Below are positions 27,960-40,407 of a stretch of 64,000 nt of DNA, piece by piece. Origin of the DNA: Kitasatospora paranensis. Lineage in GTDB: Bacteria; Actinomycetota; Actinomycetes; Streptomycetales; Streptomycetaceae. The stretch covers positions 310,001-374,000 of the forward strand of contig NZ_BAABKV010000001.1 in NCBI RefSeq assembly GCF_039544005.1, read 5' to 3'. The notes below the pieces were generated by a model. That model saw only the letters and a program-made list of their open reading frames with translations. It was not told the origin of the DNA and searched no databases. Each line of letters begins with the position of its first letter. Position 1 is the first letter of the stretch. Position numbers and translations under genes: made by a program.

Positions 27960-28109
27960 GCGCACGGACCCGACGCCCGACCGCCGGCCACTGAATCGGC
28001 CCCCACCGCCGACCCGCACCACATACGGCTGCCATCACCGGGCCCGGGTAGGAGCGGGGGCGGCCGCCCCGGTGACCGGTTCGGAGCTCTCCCCGGCCCG
28101 AGTGCTCAG

Positions 28110-29290
28110 GTGCCAGCGCCGCAGACCGAGCACACGCACCAGCACAGCGACCGGCGGCAGCGCCAGCCGGCCGCCCGCGTACACGACCACGCGCCACCCG
28201 AACACGTCAGCACACGGACCCTCGCGCACCCCGCCGTAGACCTTCCCCGACACGTCACCCACAGCGGGCCGTGGGAGCCGCTGGACGAAGCGGCGGCCGC
28301 CGTGCGTGACCAGGACGCGGCCCGGTGGCGGCCGGCCACCGCCGCGGCCGTGCCGGACCAACCCGGGGCCGGCCGACGGGCGGTGAGCGAAGCCGTGCAG
28401 GCGGCCGTCCTCGGCGATGTCCTGCGAGAACCTCGGCAGGCCCGGCAGATCCGCACGTGGCCGCGCGCCGCCGACTTCCCGCCGGTCTGGCACCGGGAGA
28501 TCTACACCGTCCTGGTCGCGCAGGTCCTCTACGCCCAGGTCAGGGACGATACGTCGGAGAGGAGCAGGGGCGGCGACCGCAGGGCTGGTCACTGCCGTTG
28601 TCGAGCGCCTTCGCGCTCAGGCGCAGCCGGCACGGAGCCTGAATACGGGGGTGGGAGCAGGTCGGCCAGTACGTGGCGTGGCTGGCGGCCGACGCGGTGC
28701 CGGACCCGAGCCTGGTGGTGGACTACGGGCAGGTCGTGGCCGGCGCGGCGGTCGATAGGCCTCTCGGTGAGGACGGGGAGTCCAGCGAGCAGGCGCTGCT
28801 CGCAGCGTTGATGACGCAGCCCGCCGCAGCCAGGGACCTGTGTGGCTGGCTGCGGGCCGAGGACTTCGGTGACGAGAGGCTCGGCCGCATCTACGCGGTG
28901 CTCGTCGAGCAGGAGCTGCGGAACGAGCCGCAGATCGCCGGACGGGGGAGGGTGAACATGGCCGGGCGCCGACTGCGGTGGTCATGGCCGGCCTCGTCGC
29001 GGCTGCCGAGTCCGAGCAGTGGCCGGTGGATTAGGGAACGTGGCCAGCGGCGAGGGCGGCACTGATGCAACTGGCCGCCGGGGCACCGGGCGTGCACGGC
29101 AGGCAGGCTGCGGCCATCGGGCGACGCGTCCTCCAGGACAGCGTCCTGCGCACGGTGGCGGCCGGGGAACGCACCTCGTTCGGCCGGGCTCTCGGTTCTG
29201 ACCTCCATGATCTGTATGAAGAGGGGATCACCCCCTCGGCGGCCCGGACGGTGTCGGCGGCTCACGCAGTGACTGAACGGGCACGTCCGC
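28110..29290 (+). pseudogene. Degraded protein with two DnaB-helicase N-terminal-like domains
   Basis: Pieces in three frames: VSEAVQAAVLGDVLREPRQARQIRTWPRAADFPPVWHREIYTVLV; then WEQVGQYVAWLAADAVPDPSLVVDYGQ and SSEQALLAALMTQPAAARDLCGWLRAEDFGDERLGRIYAVLVEQE; then RQAAAIGRRVLQDSVLRTVAAGERTSFGRAL. The repeated pattern (AxLGxLLxxP...WLRxEDF...HxxIYxVL) is the DnaB N-terminal domain. At least two frameshifts and an in-frame TAG at 29032-29034 break it. No RecA-type ATPase domain is present; intact streptomycete relatives also often lack it. Confidence 0.55.
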
Positions 29291-29293
29291 GGC

Positions 29294-31116
29294 TCAGCGG
29301 GGTGTGTCGAGCACGTTGCGGATACGCGTGGCGACGTGCAGATTGAGGCGGGTCTCGACGTTGCTGAGGTCGTGTCCGGTGATCTCGCGGATGCGTTGGA
29401 GGCGGTAGCGGACGGTGCTGCGGTGAATGAGGAGCGTCTCGGAGGTCGCGTCGTAGCTGCCGCCGCTCTCCAGATAGCGCGAGAGTGTCGTCACCAGCTC
29501 GGTGTGGTGGCGGGCGTCGTAGTGCAGCAGCCGACCCAGCCATTCGTGGACGAAGCGGTCGGCTTCCCGTTCGCCGTCGCCGGTGCCCATCATGCGGCAC
29601 AGGCCCAGCTCCTCGAAACCGGTGCTGCCGTACGGATGCCGGGACTGGCGGCGGACGGTGAGGGCGCGGACGGCCTCGTCGTAGGAGTGCGGCAGATCGG
29701 TGAAGACGTCGCAGTGGCCGCCGACCCCGATCGCGCCGGTCCCGGTGCCGAGTTCGTCCGAGACGGCCCGATGCAGCTCGCCTCCCGGATCGCGCCGGTC
29801 CTCACCGGCGATCAGGACAACGGTGGTCTCGCCACGAGAGCCGATGAGCACGTCCCATCGCAGCCGCCCGGCCGCGCGCAGCACCGCGTCGCCGAGCGCG
29901 GCCCTTCCGGTCATCCCGGCCCATTCCAGTGCGGCGACCCGGTGCTGACGGCGCAGGTCGTGGCCCAGGGATGCCGCCTGGGCGAGGACGTCTTCGGTTG
30001 CTTCACCCGAGATCAGCCGGTCGACTACGTCGCACCTCAGGTGGGGCTGCTCCAGCTCAGCCAGCCTGCGCTCGTGAAAGAGCAGGGGAGCCAGCACCAG
30101 AGCGGCATGTTCGAGCGTCGAGGTGTCCGTTTCCGCCGCCCGCCGGTCCGGATCGACCAGCGCGACCACGCCGAGCAGGTCACCGGCCATCTCGATGGGG
30201 GCGATCAGCCGGTTCCGGTCCCGTACAGCGCCGGGCCGACACCGCGCGCGGTCCATCAGGGCGTTCCTGCGCCGGCTCTCCGGCCCCGCGCCCGCTCCGC
30301 GGGGGATCCTCTCCGGGGTTCGCTCCGACCGGGACCCGCCCAGGCCCGCGGGTTGCCGAAGCGGTCCTCGGTGAGAACAGCGAATCCCGTGTGGTCGCAC
30401 AGGACCTGCAGGATTCCTGCCTCGCCCCTGCCGGAGACGGCGGCGCGAGACAGCGCCTCGTGGACGGCGAGCTGCGAGGTCAGGGCGGAGATCGCTGCGC
30501 GGGGGCCGGCGCCCTCAATCCCCCGCAAGCTCTCCGACCCGGCGTGGTCTGACTCTCCCCGGCGCCCGGTGTGGCGCGCGAGGGCGATCCCGGTCTGCTG
30601 TGCGAGCAGATCGGTGAGGGTGATCTCCTCGACAGAGGGAGTGGTCAAGGAGCGGACGACAAGATAGCCGAGGCAGTGGTTCCGGTACCGCAGCGCGATG
30701 GCCCATACCCACGGCCGGCCGGGCTCGTGCAGGTGCTGGCTGTGGCCGTCCAGAGCGTCGATCTGCTGGTCGAGCCTGTCAGCGGCCGCCACTTCGGCGG
30801 CGGTGGCTTCATCCGGGGCTTCGCCACTGGCGTCTACCGCTGGCTCCCGCGCTGCCGGGTCCCCCGGCCGGCCCAGGGCGAATGCAGCCATCCGGCGCGG
30901 TGGGCAGCGCCGCGCCAGGCCGTGGTGCATGGCATACGCGGCTTCGGCGGTGAAAGGGCCGGTGGCGACGATCGCCGCCATGGCACCCCACAGCACCTCG
31001 CGCTCGTCGCCGCCGTCGAGCATGACCGTCACCAGCCGCAGCAGCGCGTGTCGCGCGGCCCCCGGCCCTGGGATGGCGGGGGTGGGTCCGGCGGTCGGAG
31101 AGGGAACAGCGCCCAT
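29294..31116 (-). pseudogene. PucR/CdaR-type transcriptional regulator, frameshifted
   Basis: About 607 residues after repair. N-terminal helical/GAF-like region (LLRLVTVMLDGGDEREVLWGAMAAIVATG, ALRYRNHCLGYLVVRSLTTPSVEEITLTDLLAQQTGIALAR) and a second GAF-like half with IAPIEMAGDLLGVVALVDPDR. It ends in the PucR helix-turn-helix: ELVTTLSRYLESGGSYDATSETLLIHRSTVRYRLQRIREITGHDL. The frame breaks between 30260 and 30345; adding one base to the G5 run at 30301-30305 joins the halves. Divergent from dnaK with 226 bases between, so a regulatory link to the chaperone cluster is possible but not shown. Confidence 0.8.
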
Positions 31117-31216
31117 CGCAGGTCCCTTCGCGGCTCGACAGCGGCTTCCCCTTCCACGTTACGCCGCTCGGCGCGGGTCCCTGCTGCCAGCTGTGCCGCG
31201 TTCCCGTCCTGGCGGA

Positions 31217-31273
31217 CTGGAACGGCGGGGCGGTTTGGTCCTGCCGGGACGAGGAAACGCGCCGCCGTTCCAG
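31217..31273. promoter_or_regulatory. 12-bp inverted repeat upstream of dnaK
   Basis: CTGGAACGGCGG at 31217-31228 and its exact complement CCGCCGTTCCAG at 31262-31273, 33 bases apart, 70 bases before the dnaK start. It may be a paired operator or a leader stem. The HAIR (HspR) element CTTGAGT-N7-ACTCAAG and a CIRCE element were looked for and not seen. Confidence 0.5.
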
Positions 31274-31342
31274 CAAGGCTGCGAGGTGTGCGGTCCCGGC
31301 AGCCCGCCGACAAGGTCTTAAGCCGCGACGGAGGAGATTCCC

Positions 31343-33247
31343 ATGGCGAAGGCAGTAGGTATCGACCTCGGTACCACCAACTCGGTCATCGCGGTCTGGG
31401 AGGGCGGTGAGCCCTCCGTTGTCCCGAACGCCGAGGGGAACAGGACCACCCCGTCGGTCGTCGCCTTCTCCGACAGTGGTGATCGGCTGGTCGGGCAACT
31501 CGCGCGCCGGCAGTCGATCCTCAATCCCAAAGGCACCATCACCTCGGCCAAGCGGTTTATCGGCCGTCGCTACGACGAGGTCTCCGACGAGGCCAAGGCG
31601 GTTTCCTTCGACGTGGTCGAGGGGCCGGGCGGTGTGGCTCGCTTCGAGGTGAAGGGCAAGCAGTACGCGCCGGAGGAGATCAGCGCGCAGGTGCTGCGGA
31701 AGTTGACCGACGATGCCGGGAAGGCGCTCGGCGAGCGGGTCACGGAGGCGGTCATCACTGTGCCGGCGTACTTCAACGACGCGCAGCGCCAGGCAACCAA
31801 GGACGCCGGGAAGATCGCCGGTCTTGAGGTCCTGCGGATCATCAACGAGCCGACCGCCGCCGCGCTGGCCTACGGGCTGGACAAGAAGGGCCACGAGACG
31901 GTCATGGTCTTCGACCTCGGGGGCGGCACCTTCGACATCAGCATCCTGGACGTCGGGGACGGCGTTGTGGAGGTCCGCGCCACCGCGGGCGACTCGCACC
32001 TGGGCGGCGACGACTTCGACCGCCGGGTGGTGGACCATCTGGCCGACGGATTCCAGAAGGCCGAGGGCATCGACCTGCGCAAGGACCCGCAGGCACTGCA
32101 GCGCCTGTTCGAGGCGGCAGAGAAGGCGAAGACCGAACTGAGCTCGGTCACCCAGACCCAGGTCAGTCTGCCCTTCGTTACGGCAGACGCCTCCGGGCCG
32201 AAGCACCTCACCGAGACGCTCCGCCGCGCCACCTTCGAGCAGATCACCGCCGACCTGGTGGAGCGCTGCCTCGGCCCGGTCAAGCAGGCGATGAGCGACG
32301 CCAAGATCACCGAAAACGACATCGACGAGGTCATACTCGTCGGCGGCTCGACCCGTATCCCCGCCGTGCAGACGCTGGTACGGCGGCTGACCGGCGGCAA
32401 GGACCCGAACATGAGCGTCAACCCGGACGAGGTCGTGGCGCTGGGCGCCGCCACCCAGGCCGGCGTGCTCAAGGGCGAGGTCAAGGACGTCCTGCTGCTG
32501 GACGTCATCCCGCTGTCTCTGGGCGTGGAGACAGCGGGCGGCGTGATGACCAAGATCATCGAGCGGAACACCACCATCCCGGCCCGCCGCTCGGAGACCT
32601 TCTCCACCGCCGAGGACAACCAGCCGGCCGTGGACATCGTGGTGCTCCAGGGCGAACGCGAGATGGCCGCCGACAACCGGGTGCTCGGCCGCTTCCGACT
32701 GGAGAACCTCAGGCCGGCCCGCCGCGGCGAGACCCAGATCGAGGTCACCTTCGACATCGACGCCAACGGCATCCTCAAGGTCAGCGCCAAGGACAAGGAC
32801 ACCGGAGCCGAGCAGGGCATCACCATCAGTGAAGGCTCCAACCTCGACCCGTCCGAGGTCGAGCGGATGATCCAGGAAGCCGAGGCCCACCGCAGCTCCG
32901 ACCTGGCCCTGCGCGAGGTCATAGATGCCCGCAACGAGCTGGATGCCGCCGCCTACCAGGTCGAGCGCCGGCTGCACGAGTTGGAGGACGCCGCGCCGGA
33001 GCACGAGCGGGCCCGCGCTCAGATGCTCATCGAAGAGGCGCGTGCCGCCGACAAGCAGGAGGCGCCGCTGGACCGGGTCCGTGGTCTCATTTCCGAACTC
33101 CAGCAGATCCACGCGGCGCTGGCCTCCCACGCCGCCAGGGCCGGGCAGCCGGGCGCCGAGCCCGGTGCGGGGCCCGGCCCCGGTCCCGGGGGCGGATCTC
33201 AGGTTGGCGACGACGACGTCATCGATGCCGACTTCGACAAGAGCTGA
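31343..33247 (+). CDS. dnaK: DnaK (Hsp70) chaperone
   Basis: 634 residues, full length. Nucleotide-binding domain with GIDLGTTNS (residues 6-14), [17 protein letters not shown], the second phosphate loop FDLGGGTFD and the adenosine-binding VGGSTRIP. Then the interdomain linker [12 protein letters not shown], the substrate-binding domain and a helical lid. The C-terminus is a Gly/Pro-rich tail ending [12 protein letters not shown], close to the EEVD-like end of bacterial DnaK. ATG follows GGAGGAG. First gene of the cluster, 9 bases before grpE. Probably a second, accessory copy in the genome since it lacks the usual HAIR site, an inference. Confidence 0.97.
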   Translation: MAKAVGIDLGTTNSVIAVWEGGEPSVVPNAEGNRTTPSVVAFSDSGDRLVGQLARRQSILNPKGTITSAKRFIGRRYDEVSDEAKAVSFDVVEGPGGVARFEVKGKQYAPEEISAQVLRKLTDDAGKALGERVTEAVITVPAYFNDAQRQATKDAGKIAGLEVLRIINEPTAAALAYGLDKKGHETVMVFDLGGGTFDISILDVGDGVVEVRATAGDSHLGGDDFDRRVVDHLADGFQKAEGIDLRKDPQALQRLFEAAEKAKTELSSVTQTQVSLPFVTADASGPKHLTETLRRATFEQITADLVERCLGPVKQAMSDAKITENDIDEVILVGGSTRIPAVQTLVRRLTGGKDPNMSVNPDEVVALGAATQAGVLKGEVKDVLLLDVIPLSLGVETAGGVMTKIIERNTTIPARRSETFSTAEDNQPAVDIVVLQGEREMAADNRVLGRFRLENLRPARRGETQIEVTFDIDANGILKVSAKDKDTGAEQGITISEGSNLDPSEVERMIQEAEAHRSSDLALREVIDARNELDAAAYQVERRLHELEDAAPEHERARAQMLIEEARAADKQEAPLDRVRGLISELQQIHAALASHAARAGQPGAEPGAGPGPGPGGGSQVGDDDVIDADFDKS

Positions 33248-33256
33248 GGCCCCGGC

Positions 33257-33850
33257 ATGTCGGATCAGGAACAGAGCCGCCGCCCCGTGGCCAGCTCCGC
33301 CGAGGACCAGCTCCCGCCCGGCCCCGCGCAGCCGGCGGCGGCCGAACCCCGGGCCCACGAGGCCGCGGGAAGGGCACGGCCGCCCGACGAGACGCGACAG
33401 GAGTCGCCCGAGGAGCAGGGCGCCCGTATCGCGGAACTGGAGGACAAGTGGCGGCGTGCGCTCGCCGACGTCGACAACATCCGCAAGCGGTACGCCCGCG
33501 AACGCCCCCGAGAGCTGGAGGCCGAGCGGGCCAGGGTGGCCTCCGCGTGGCTCCCCGTCGTCGACAACCTCGACCTGGCCCTGGAGCACGCAGACTCGGA
33601 CTCCGGGGCGATCGTCAGCGGTGTCAAGGCGGTACGCGACCAGGCCGTCGAGGTGCTGCGAAGGCTCGGTTACCCCCGCTACGAGGAGACCGGCGTCCCC
33701 TTCCACCCCGAACTCCACGAAGTGGTGTCCGTGGTGGATGAGCCGGACACCGCTCCGGGCACTGTCGTGAAGGTGCTGCGGCCCGGCTACGGCGAACCCG
33801 GCCGCCAATTGCGGCCGGCCGCAGTAGTGGTCAGCCGCACGCAGGGGTGA
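33257..33850 (+). CDS. grpE: GrpE nucleotide exchange factor
   Basis: 197 residues. A disordered, acidic/Pro-rich N-terminal 55 residues, then the long helix (ARIAELEDKWRRALADVDNIRKRYARERPRELEAERARVASAWLPVVDNLDLAL) and the beta domain (YEETGVPFHPELHEVVSVVDEPDTAPGTVVKVLRPGY). Shows the family pattern VDNIRKR and GYxxxGRxLRPAxVVVS. Releases ADP from DnaK. Gap of 9 bases to dnaK and 7 bases to dnaJ. Confidence 0.94.
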   Translation: MSDQEQSRRPVASSAEDQLPPGPAQPAAAEPRAHEAAGRARPPDETRQESPEEQGARIAELEDKWRRALADVDNIRKRYARERPRELEAERARVASAWLPVVDNLDLALEHADSDSGAIVSGVKAVRDQAVEVLRRLGYPRYEETGVPFHPELHEVVSVVDEPDTAPGTVVKVLRPGYGEPGRQLRPAAVVVSRTQG

Positions 33851-33857
33851 GGCCGCC

Positions 33858-34829
33858 ATGGCAGAGGACTACTACGAGGTGCTGGGCGTCCCCCGCACCG
33901 CCGACGCCGCAGAGATCCAGCAGGCGTTCCGTACCCTGGCCCGCCGTTACCACCCGGACGTCAACCGCGATCCGGCTGCCGAGGAGCGCTTCAAGCAGAT
34001 CAACGAGGCGTACGGCGTGCTGTCCGACCCCGACACCCGGTCCCGCTACGACCGCTTCGGCCCGGACTTCCGGCAGATTCCGGAGGACTACGACGAGCGG
34101 GTCGCGGCCGGCCCCGGCTTCGGCAGCGGCGCGTACCGCGGCAGTCCCTTCGGAGGCGCCCGAGGAGCCGACCGGTCGGGTGCCCGCACCTGGACGCAGA
34201 CCGACTTCGACACTTCCGGCGTGGACTTCGAGGACCTCTTCGGGGGCATGTTCGGCGGCCGGGCCGGCCGCGCCGGGCGGGGCAGCCCGATCCCCGGCGC
34301 AGACCAGGAAGCCGAACTCACGCTCAGCCTGGAGGAGGCATACCGCGGCGGCAAGCGGAAGATCACCCTGGGCGGCCCCGGCGGGGAGCGCGGCTACGAC
34401 GTCAGCATCCCGGCCGGGGTGGTCGACGGGCAGCGCATCAGGCTCGCGGGAGAGGGCGGCCGAGGCCGAGGACCGGGATCCTCCGGGGACCTGTACCTCC
34501 TGGTCAGGATCGCCCCCCACCCGCGATACCGGCTCGTCGGGCGCGACATCCACGTCGATCTGCCCGTCAGCGCCTGGGAAGCCGCCCTCGGCGCGACGGT
34601 GCCTGTCTCCGGTCCGGGCGGGACGGTCAAGGTGCACGTGCCGCCCGGCACCTCCACCGGCCGCCGGCTGCGGCTGCGCGGCGAGGGGATGCCTCATCCC
34701 AAAGGTTCCCCCGGTGACCTCTACGCCGAGATCAAGGTGATGGTGCCGCCCTCGCCCGGCCCGCGCGAACGAGAGCTGTTCGAGGAACTGGCCGCCGTCT
34801 CCTCCTTCGACCCGAGGAAGCAGACATGA
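33858..34829 (+). CDS. dnaJ: DnaJ/CbpA-type J-domain co-chaperone
   Basis: 323 residues. J domain at 1-70 with the invariant HPD (RRYHPDVNRD), a Gly/Phe-rich linker (about 85-150), and two C-terminal beta domains (EAELTLSLEEAYRGGKRKITLGG; GDLYLLVRIAPHPRYRLVGRDIHVDLPVSAWEAALGATVPV). The four CxxCxGxG zinc repeats are absent, so it is a type II DnaJ (CbpA-like). Its stop overlaps the start of the next gene (ATGA), as cbpA and cbpM do in other bacteria. Confidence 0.94.
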   Translation: MAEDYYEVLGVPRTADAAEIQQAFRTLARRYHPDVNRDPAAEERFKQINEAYGVLSDPDTRSRYDRFGPDFRQIPEDYDERVAAGPGFGSGAYRGSPFGGARGADRSGARTWTQTDFDTSGVDFEDLFGGMFGGRAGRAGRGSPIPGADQEAELTLSLEEAYRGGKRKITLGGPGGERGYDVSIPAGVVDGQRIRLAGEGGRGRGPGSSGDLYLLVRIAPHPRYRLVGRDIHVDLPVSAWEAALGATVPVSGPGGTVKVHVPPGTSTGRRLRLRGEGMPHPKGSPGDLYAEIKVMVPPSPGPRERELFEELAAVSSFDPRKQT

Positions 34830-35198
34830 GAGCCGATCACCGTGATCCCGCCGACGGCGCCGGACAGACTGGCGCCCGGGCCGCCTATCCCCTGGTTCGG
34901 GTCTACCGGACCAGCCCCTACCAGCTCACCATCGCCGAGGTGGCCGCCCACAGCGGGCTGCCCCCGACCTGGTACGCCGCTTCGTGGCCCTCGGGCTGGT
35001 GGACACCGAGCGTGACGCCCGGGGCCGACTGTGGTTCCGGGCCGGCGCGCCGTCGGCCATCGCCCGCGTACAGCGGCTGCGGGCCGGACTGTGCCTCAAT
35101 TACGCGGCCGTTGGCGTCGTCATGGACCTGCTCGACCGTATCGATCGCCTGGAGGCCGCGCTGCGGCGCAGCGAACGAGCCGCCAAGGAGCCCACGAC

Positions 35199-35208
<10 letters not shown>
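34826..35208 (+). pseudogene. MerR-type chaperone modulator (CbpM/HspR position), frameshifted
   Basis: About 127 residues after repair: [97 protein letters not shown]. One C is missing in the C5 run at 34961-34965. The first half is a MerR-like winged helix, the second a helix that can pair. It occupies the place of hspR in the classical dnaK-grpE-dnaJ-hspR operon, but it also fits CbpM, which binds the J domain of CbpA-type DnaJ. It overlaps dnaJ by 4 and clpB by 10 bases. Confidence 0.8.
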
Positions 35209-37821
<2,613 letters not shown>

Positions 37822-37825
<4 letters not shown>

Positions 37826-38325
37826 GTACTTCTCCAGCAGGCCACGCCCACCTCGGCGGCAGTACGTGGACGGTCGCCTGCGCCAACTGCGGCCGGACCA
37901 ATCGCGTACCCGCCGCGGCAAAGGGCAGCCCGCGCTGCGGCAACTGCCGGGCCCCGCTGCCGTGGATCGCCGAAGCGGGCGATGCCGACTTCGGAAAGGT
38001 CGCCGAGCAGGCGGACCTGCCCGTGCTCGTCGACCTCTGGGCAAGCTGGTGCGGTCCCTGCCGCATGGTGAGCCCCGCCCTCGAACAGGTCGCCAAGGAC
38101 CTGGCCGGCCAGATCAAGCTCGTGAAGGTCGACATCGACGAGTCGCCCCACCTGGCGCGGCGGTTCGAGGTCCAAGCCGTTCCCACCCTGTTGATTCTCG
38201 ACCGCGGCAGGCCGGTCGCCCGCCAGACCGGTGCCGCGCCGGCGCACGCGCTTCGCCGGTGGGTGGACGAGTCACTGTCGGCGTCCCACGGGTCAGCCGA
38301 TCCCACCTCGGGGAGGCCGCGATGA
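37822..38325 (+). CDS. Thioredoxin with N-terminal zinc ribbon (Trx2/TrxC type)
   Basis: 167 residues. Zinc ribbon Cys20-x2-Cys23 and Cys39-x2-Cys42, then a thioredoxin fold with the active site WCGPC at Cys77/Cys80 and the cis-proline loop [11 protein letters not shown]. Trx2-type proteins are oxidative-stress inducible, and the ribbon can respond to oxidation or zinc. The start ATG overlaps the clpB stop (ATGA), so the two are translated together. In context it probably keeps chaperone clients or cluster partners reduced. Confidence 0.93.
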
Positions 38326-38585
38326 CCACTCTGCCCGACCCGCACCTGTCCATGGTCCGGCCTGTCACGCCCAGAACCCCGCAGGGCTGCGAGGACTGCC
38401 TGCGCATGGGGGCTCCGTGGGTGCATCTGCGTCTGTGCCTGACCTGCGGCCACGTCGGCTGCTGCGACTCCTCGCCGATGCGGCACGCCCGTGCTCACGC
38501 GGCGAGCGACGGGCACCCGGTTGTACGGTCGTTCGAGCCCGGTGAGGACTGGCGGTGGTGCTTCGTGCACGAGGCGATGGTCTGA
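38322..38585 (+). CDS. UBP-type zinc-finger protein
   Basis: 87 residues: a single UBP zinc finger with CEDC (23-26), CLTCGHVGCCDSS (39-51) and HARAHAASDGHPVV. In eukaryotes the fold binds the C-terminal GlyGly of ubiquitin; bacterial stand-alone copies are of unknown role. Aromatic C-terminus (GEDWRWCFVHE). ATG overlaps the thioredoxin stop by four bases. It is bracketed by a thioredoxin and an oxidoreductase gene, suggesting a redox or zinc role, which is inference. Confidence 0.88.
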   Translation: MTTLPDPHLSMVRPVTPRTPQGCEDCLRMGAPWVHLRLCLTCGHVGCCDSSPMRHARAHAASDGHPVVRSFEPGEDWRWCFVHEAMV

Positions 38586-38690
38586 GCCCGGCAGCCTCGC
38601 CCGGCCGTGCTTCTTCCAGCCTGCGAAGTCTGCTTCTGCTTCCGCCTCGCTTTCCGGTTCCGCCGCTGTCTCCGTCGAAGGGAGTGAACC

Positions 38691-40371
38691 GTGACCGCCA
38701 CCAGTGCCTCGAACGTCGCCGACGTCTACGGCGCCTATCCTCGGCTGACGGACGACCAGATTGCGATCCTGAGATCCTGCGGACGGGTACGGCCGGTCCT
38801 CGAGGGGAACACCTCGTCCGGGCGGGCGAACCCAGCGAGGACTTCTTTGTCGTCCTCAGCGGCACGGTGGCCGTGGTCGAAGACCACGGCGACCAGGAGC
38901 ACGTCGTCCAGTTGCACGGCCCGCACAGCTTCCTCGGCGAACTCGGCCTCCTGGAAGGCCAGACGGCCGTCCTCAGCGCGGTGGTGCGCACGCCCGGCGA
39001 GGTGCTGGCCGTCGGTTCGGCCGCCCTGCGCGACCTGCTCAGCGGCGAGCCCGCGCTCGGCGACGTGATCCTGCGGGCCTACGTGCTGCGGCGTACCATG
39101 CTGGCCGGCGCAGGAACGGGCTTCCGTATCATCGGCTCCGCCTTCTCGCCCGACACGCGGCGGCTGCTGGAGTTCGCCGCCCGTAACCGCCTCCCGCACC
39201 GCTGGGCCGATCTGGAGAAGGACACCGAGGCCGAGGCGCTGCTGACGCGTCTTGGCGTCACACCGCAGGAAACCCCGGTCGTCGTCTGGCACGACCACCG
39301 GGTACTGCGCAATCCTTCCAACGTCGAACTCGCCCAGGCAATCGGGCTGCGGACCGGGACCACCACAAGGGCCGTCTGCGACCTGCTGGTGGTCGGCGCA
39401 GGACCCGGGGCCTGGCCGCCGCGGTGTACGGCGCATCCGAGGGGCTCTCCACGGTCGTCCTGGACGCGGTGGCGACCGGCGGCCAGGCCGGTACCTCCTC
39501 CCGGATCGAGAACTACCTCGGTTTCCCCGCCGGGATCTCCGGTATGGAGCTCGCCGAACGCGCCGTCGTACAGGCCAGCCGGTTCGGCGCGCGGATCTCC
39601 GTCCCCGCCGAAGCCACCGGCCTGGGACAGCGCGACGGGACCACCATGGTGCGGCTCACCGACGGCAGCACAGTCACCGCCAGGAACGTGGTGGTGGCCA
39701 CCGGCGCCCGCTACCGGCGGCTGCCAGCCCCCGGCGTCGAACGTTTCGAGGGGCTCGGCGTCCACTACGCCGCCACCCTCTGGGAGGCACGGAGCTGCCG
39801 TCTTGACCCGGTGGCCGTCGTCGGCGGCGGCAACTCCGCCGGTCAGGCTGCCCTGTTCCTGGCGCGTGAGTCGCCCGCCGTCCACCTGCTGGTCCGGAGT
39901 GGGGACCTCGGCCACAGCATGTCCCGCTACCTGATCGACCGGATCGAGCGGCACCCCCGGGTCCATGTCCAGCTGCATACCGAGGTCCGGGAGGTCACCG
40001 GCGAGGACCGGGTCGAATCCGTCGTCGTCGAGGACAACCGCACCCGCGAGCAGCAGGTGCTGCCGGCCCGTGCCCTGTTCGTCTTCATCGGCGCGCGCCC
40101 CGGAACGTCCTGGCTCGCCGACGCCCTCACCCTGGACCCGCGCGGCTTCATTCCGACCGGGCAGGACGTAATCCCTCTGACAGCGGACATCTGGAAGCCC
40201 CTCGCCCGCGCCCCGCTCGCACTGGAGACCGGCCTGCCGGGAGTCTTCGCCGTCGGCGACGTCCGCAGTGGCTCGGTCAAGCGGGTGGCCTCCGCGGTGG
40301 GCGAGGGGGCCATGGCCGTCCGCCTGGCACACGAACACCTCGAGGAGGTGGGACCACCCGCCATCCGATGA
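38691..40371 (+). pseudogene. Cyclic-nucleotide-binding / Grx-like / thioredoxin-reductase-like flavoprotein, two frameshifts
   Basis: About 560 residues after repair; GTG start at 38691 preceded by AAGGGAG. Domain 1 (about 20-140) is a cNMP-binding fold: EHLVRAGEPSEDFFVVLSGTVAVVEDHG, HSFLGELGLLEGQTAVLSAVV. Domain 2 (about 165-235) is a glutaredoxin-like fold: NRLPHRWADLEKDTEAEALLTRLGV, ETPVVVWHDHRVLRNPSNVELAQAIGL. Domain 3 is a FAD/NAD oxidoreductase with VVGAGPAGLAAAVYG, VVGGGNSAGQAALFLARE and FAVGDVRSGSVKRVASAVGEG. Bases are missing in the G4 run at 38804-38807 and near 39404-39410. The CxxC of true thioredoxin reductases is replaced (HYAATLWEARSC), so thioredoxin need not be the substrate. 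Confidence 0.85.
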
Positions 40372-40407
40372 CCTCAGCCCATCCACCGCCGCGAAAGGCG
40401 AAATGAC

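Noticed and set aside
28110..29290. Fragments as a functional DnaB helicase
   Set aside because: No Walker A or RecA core anywhere in the region, and several frame breaks.
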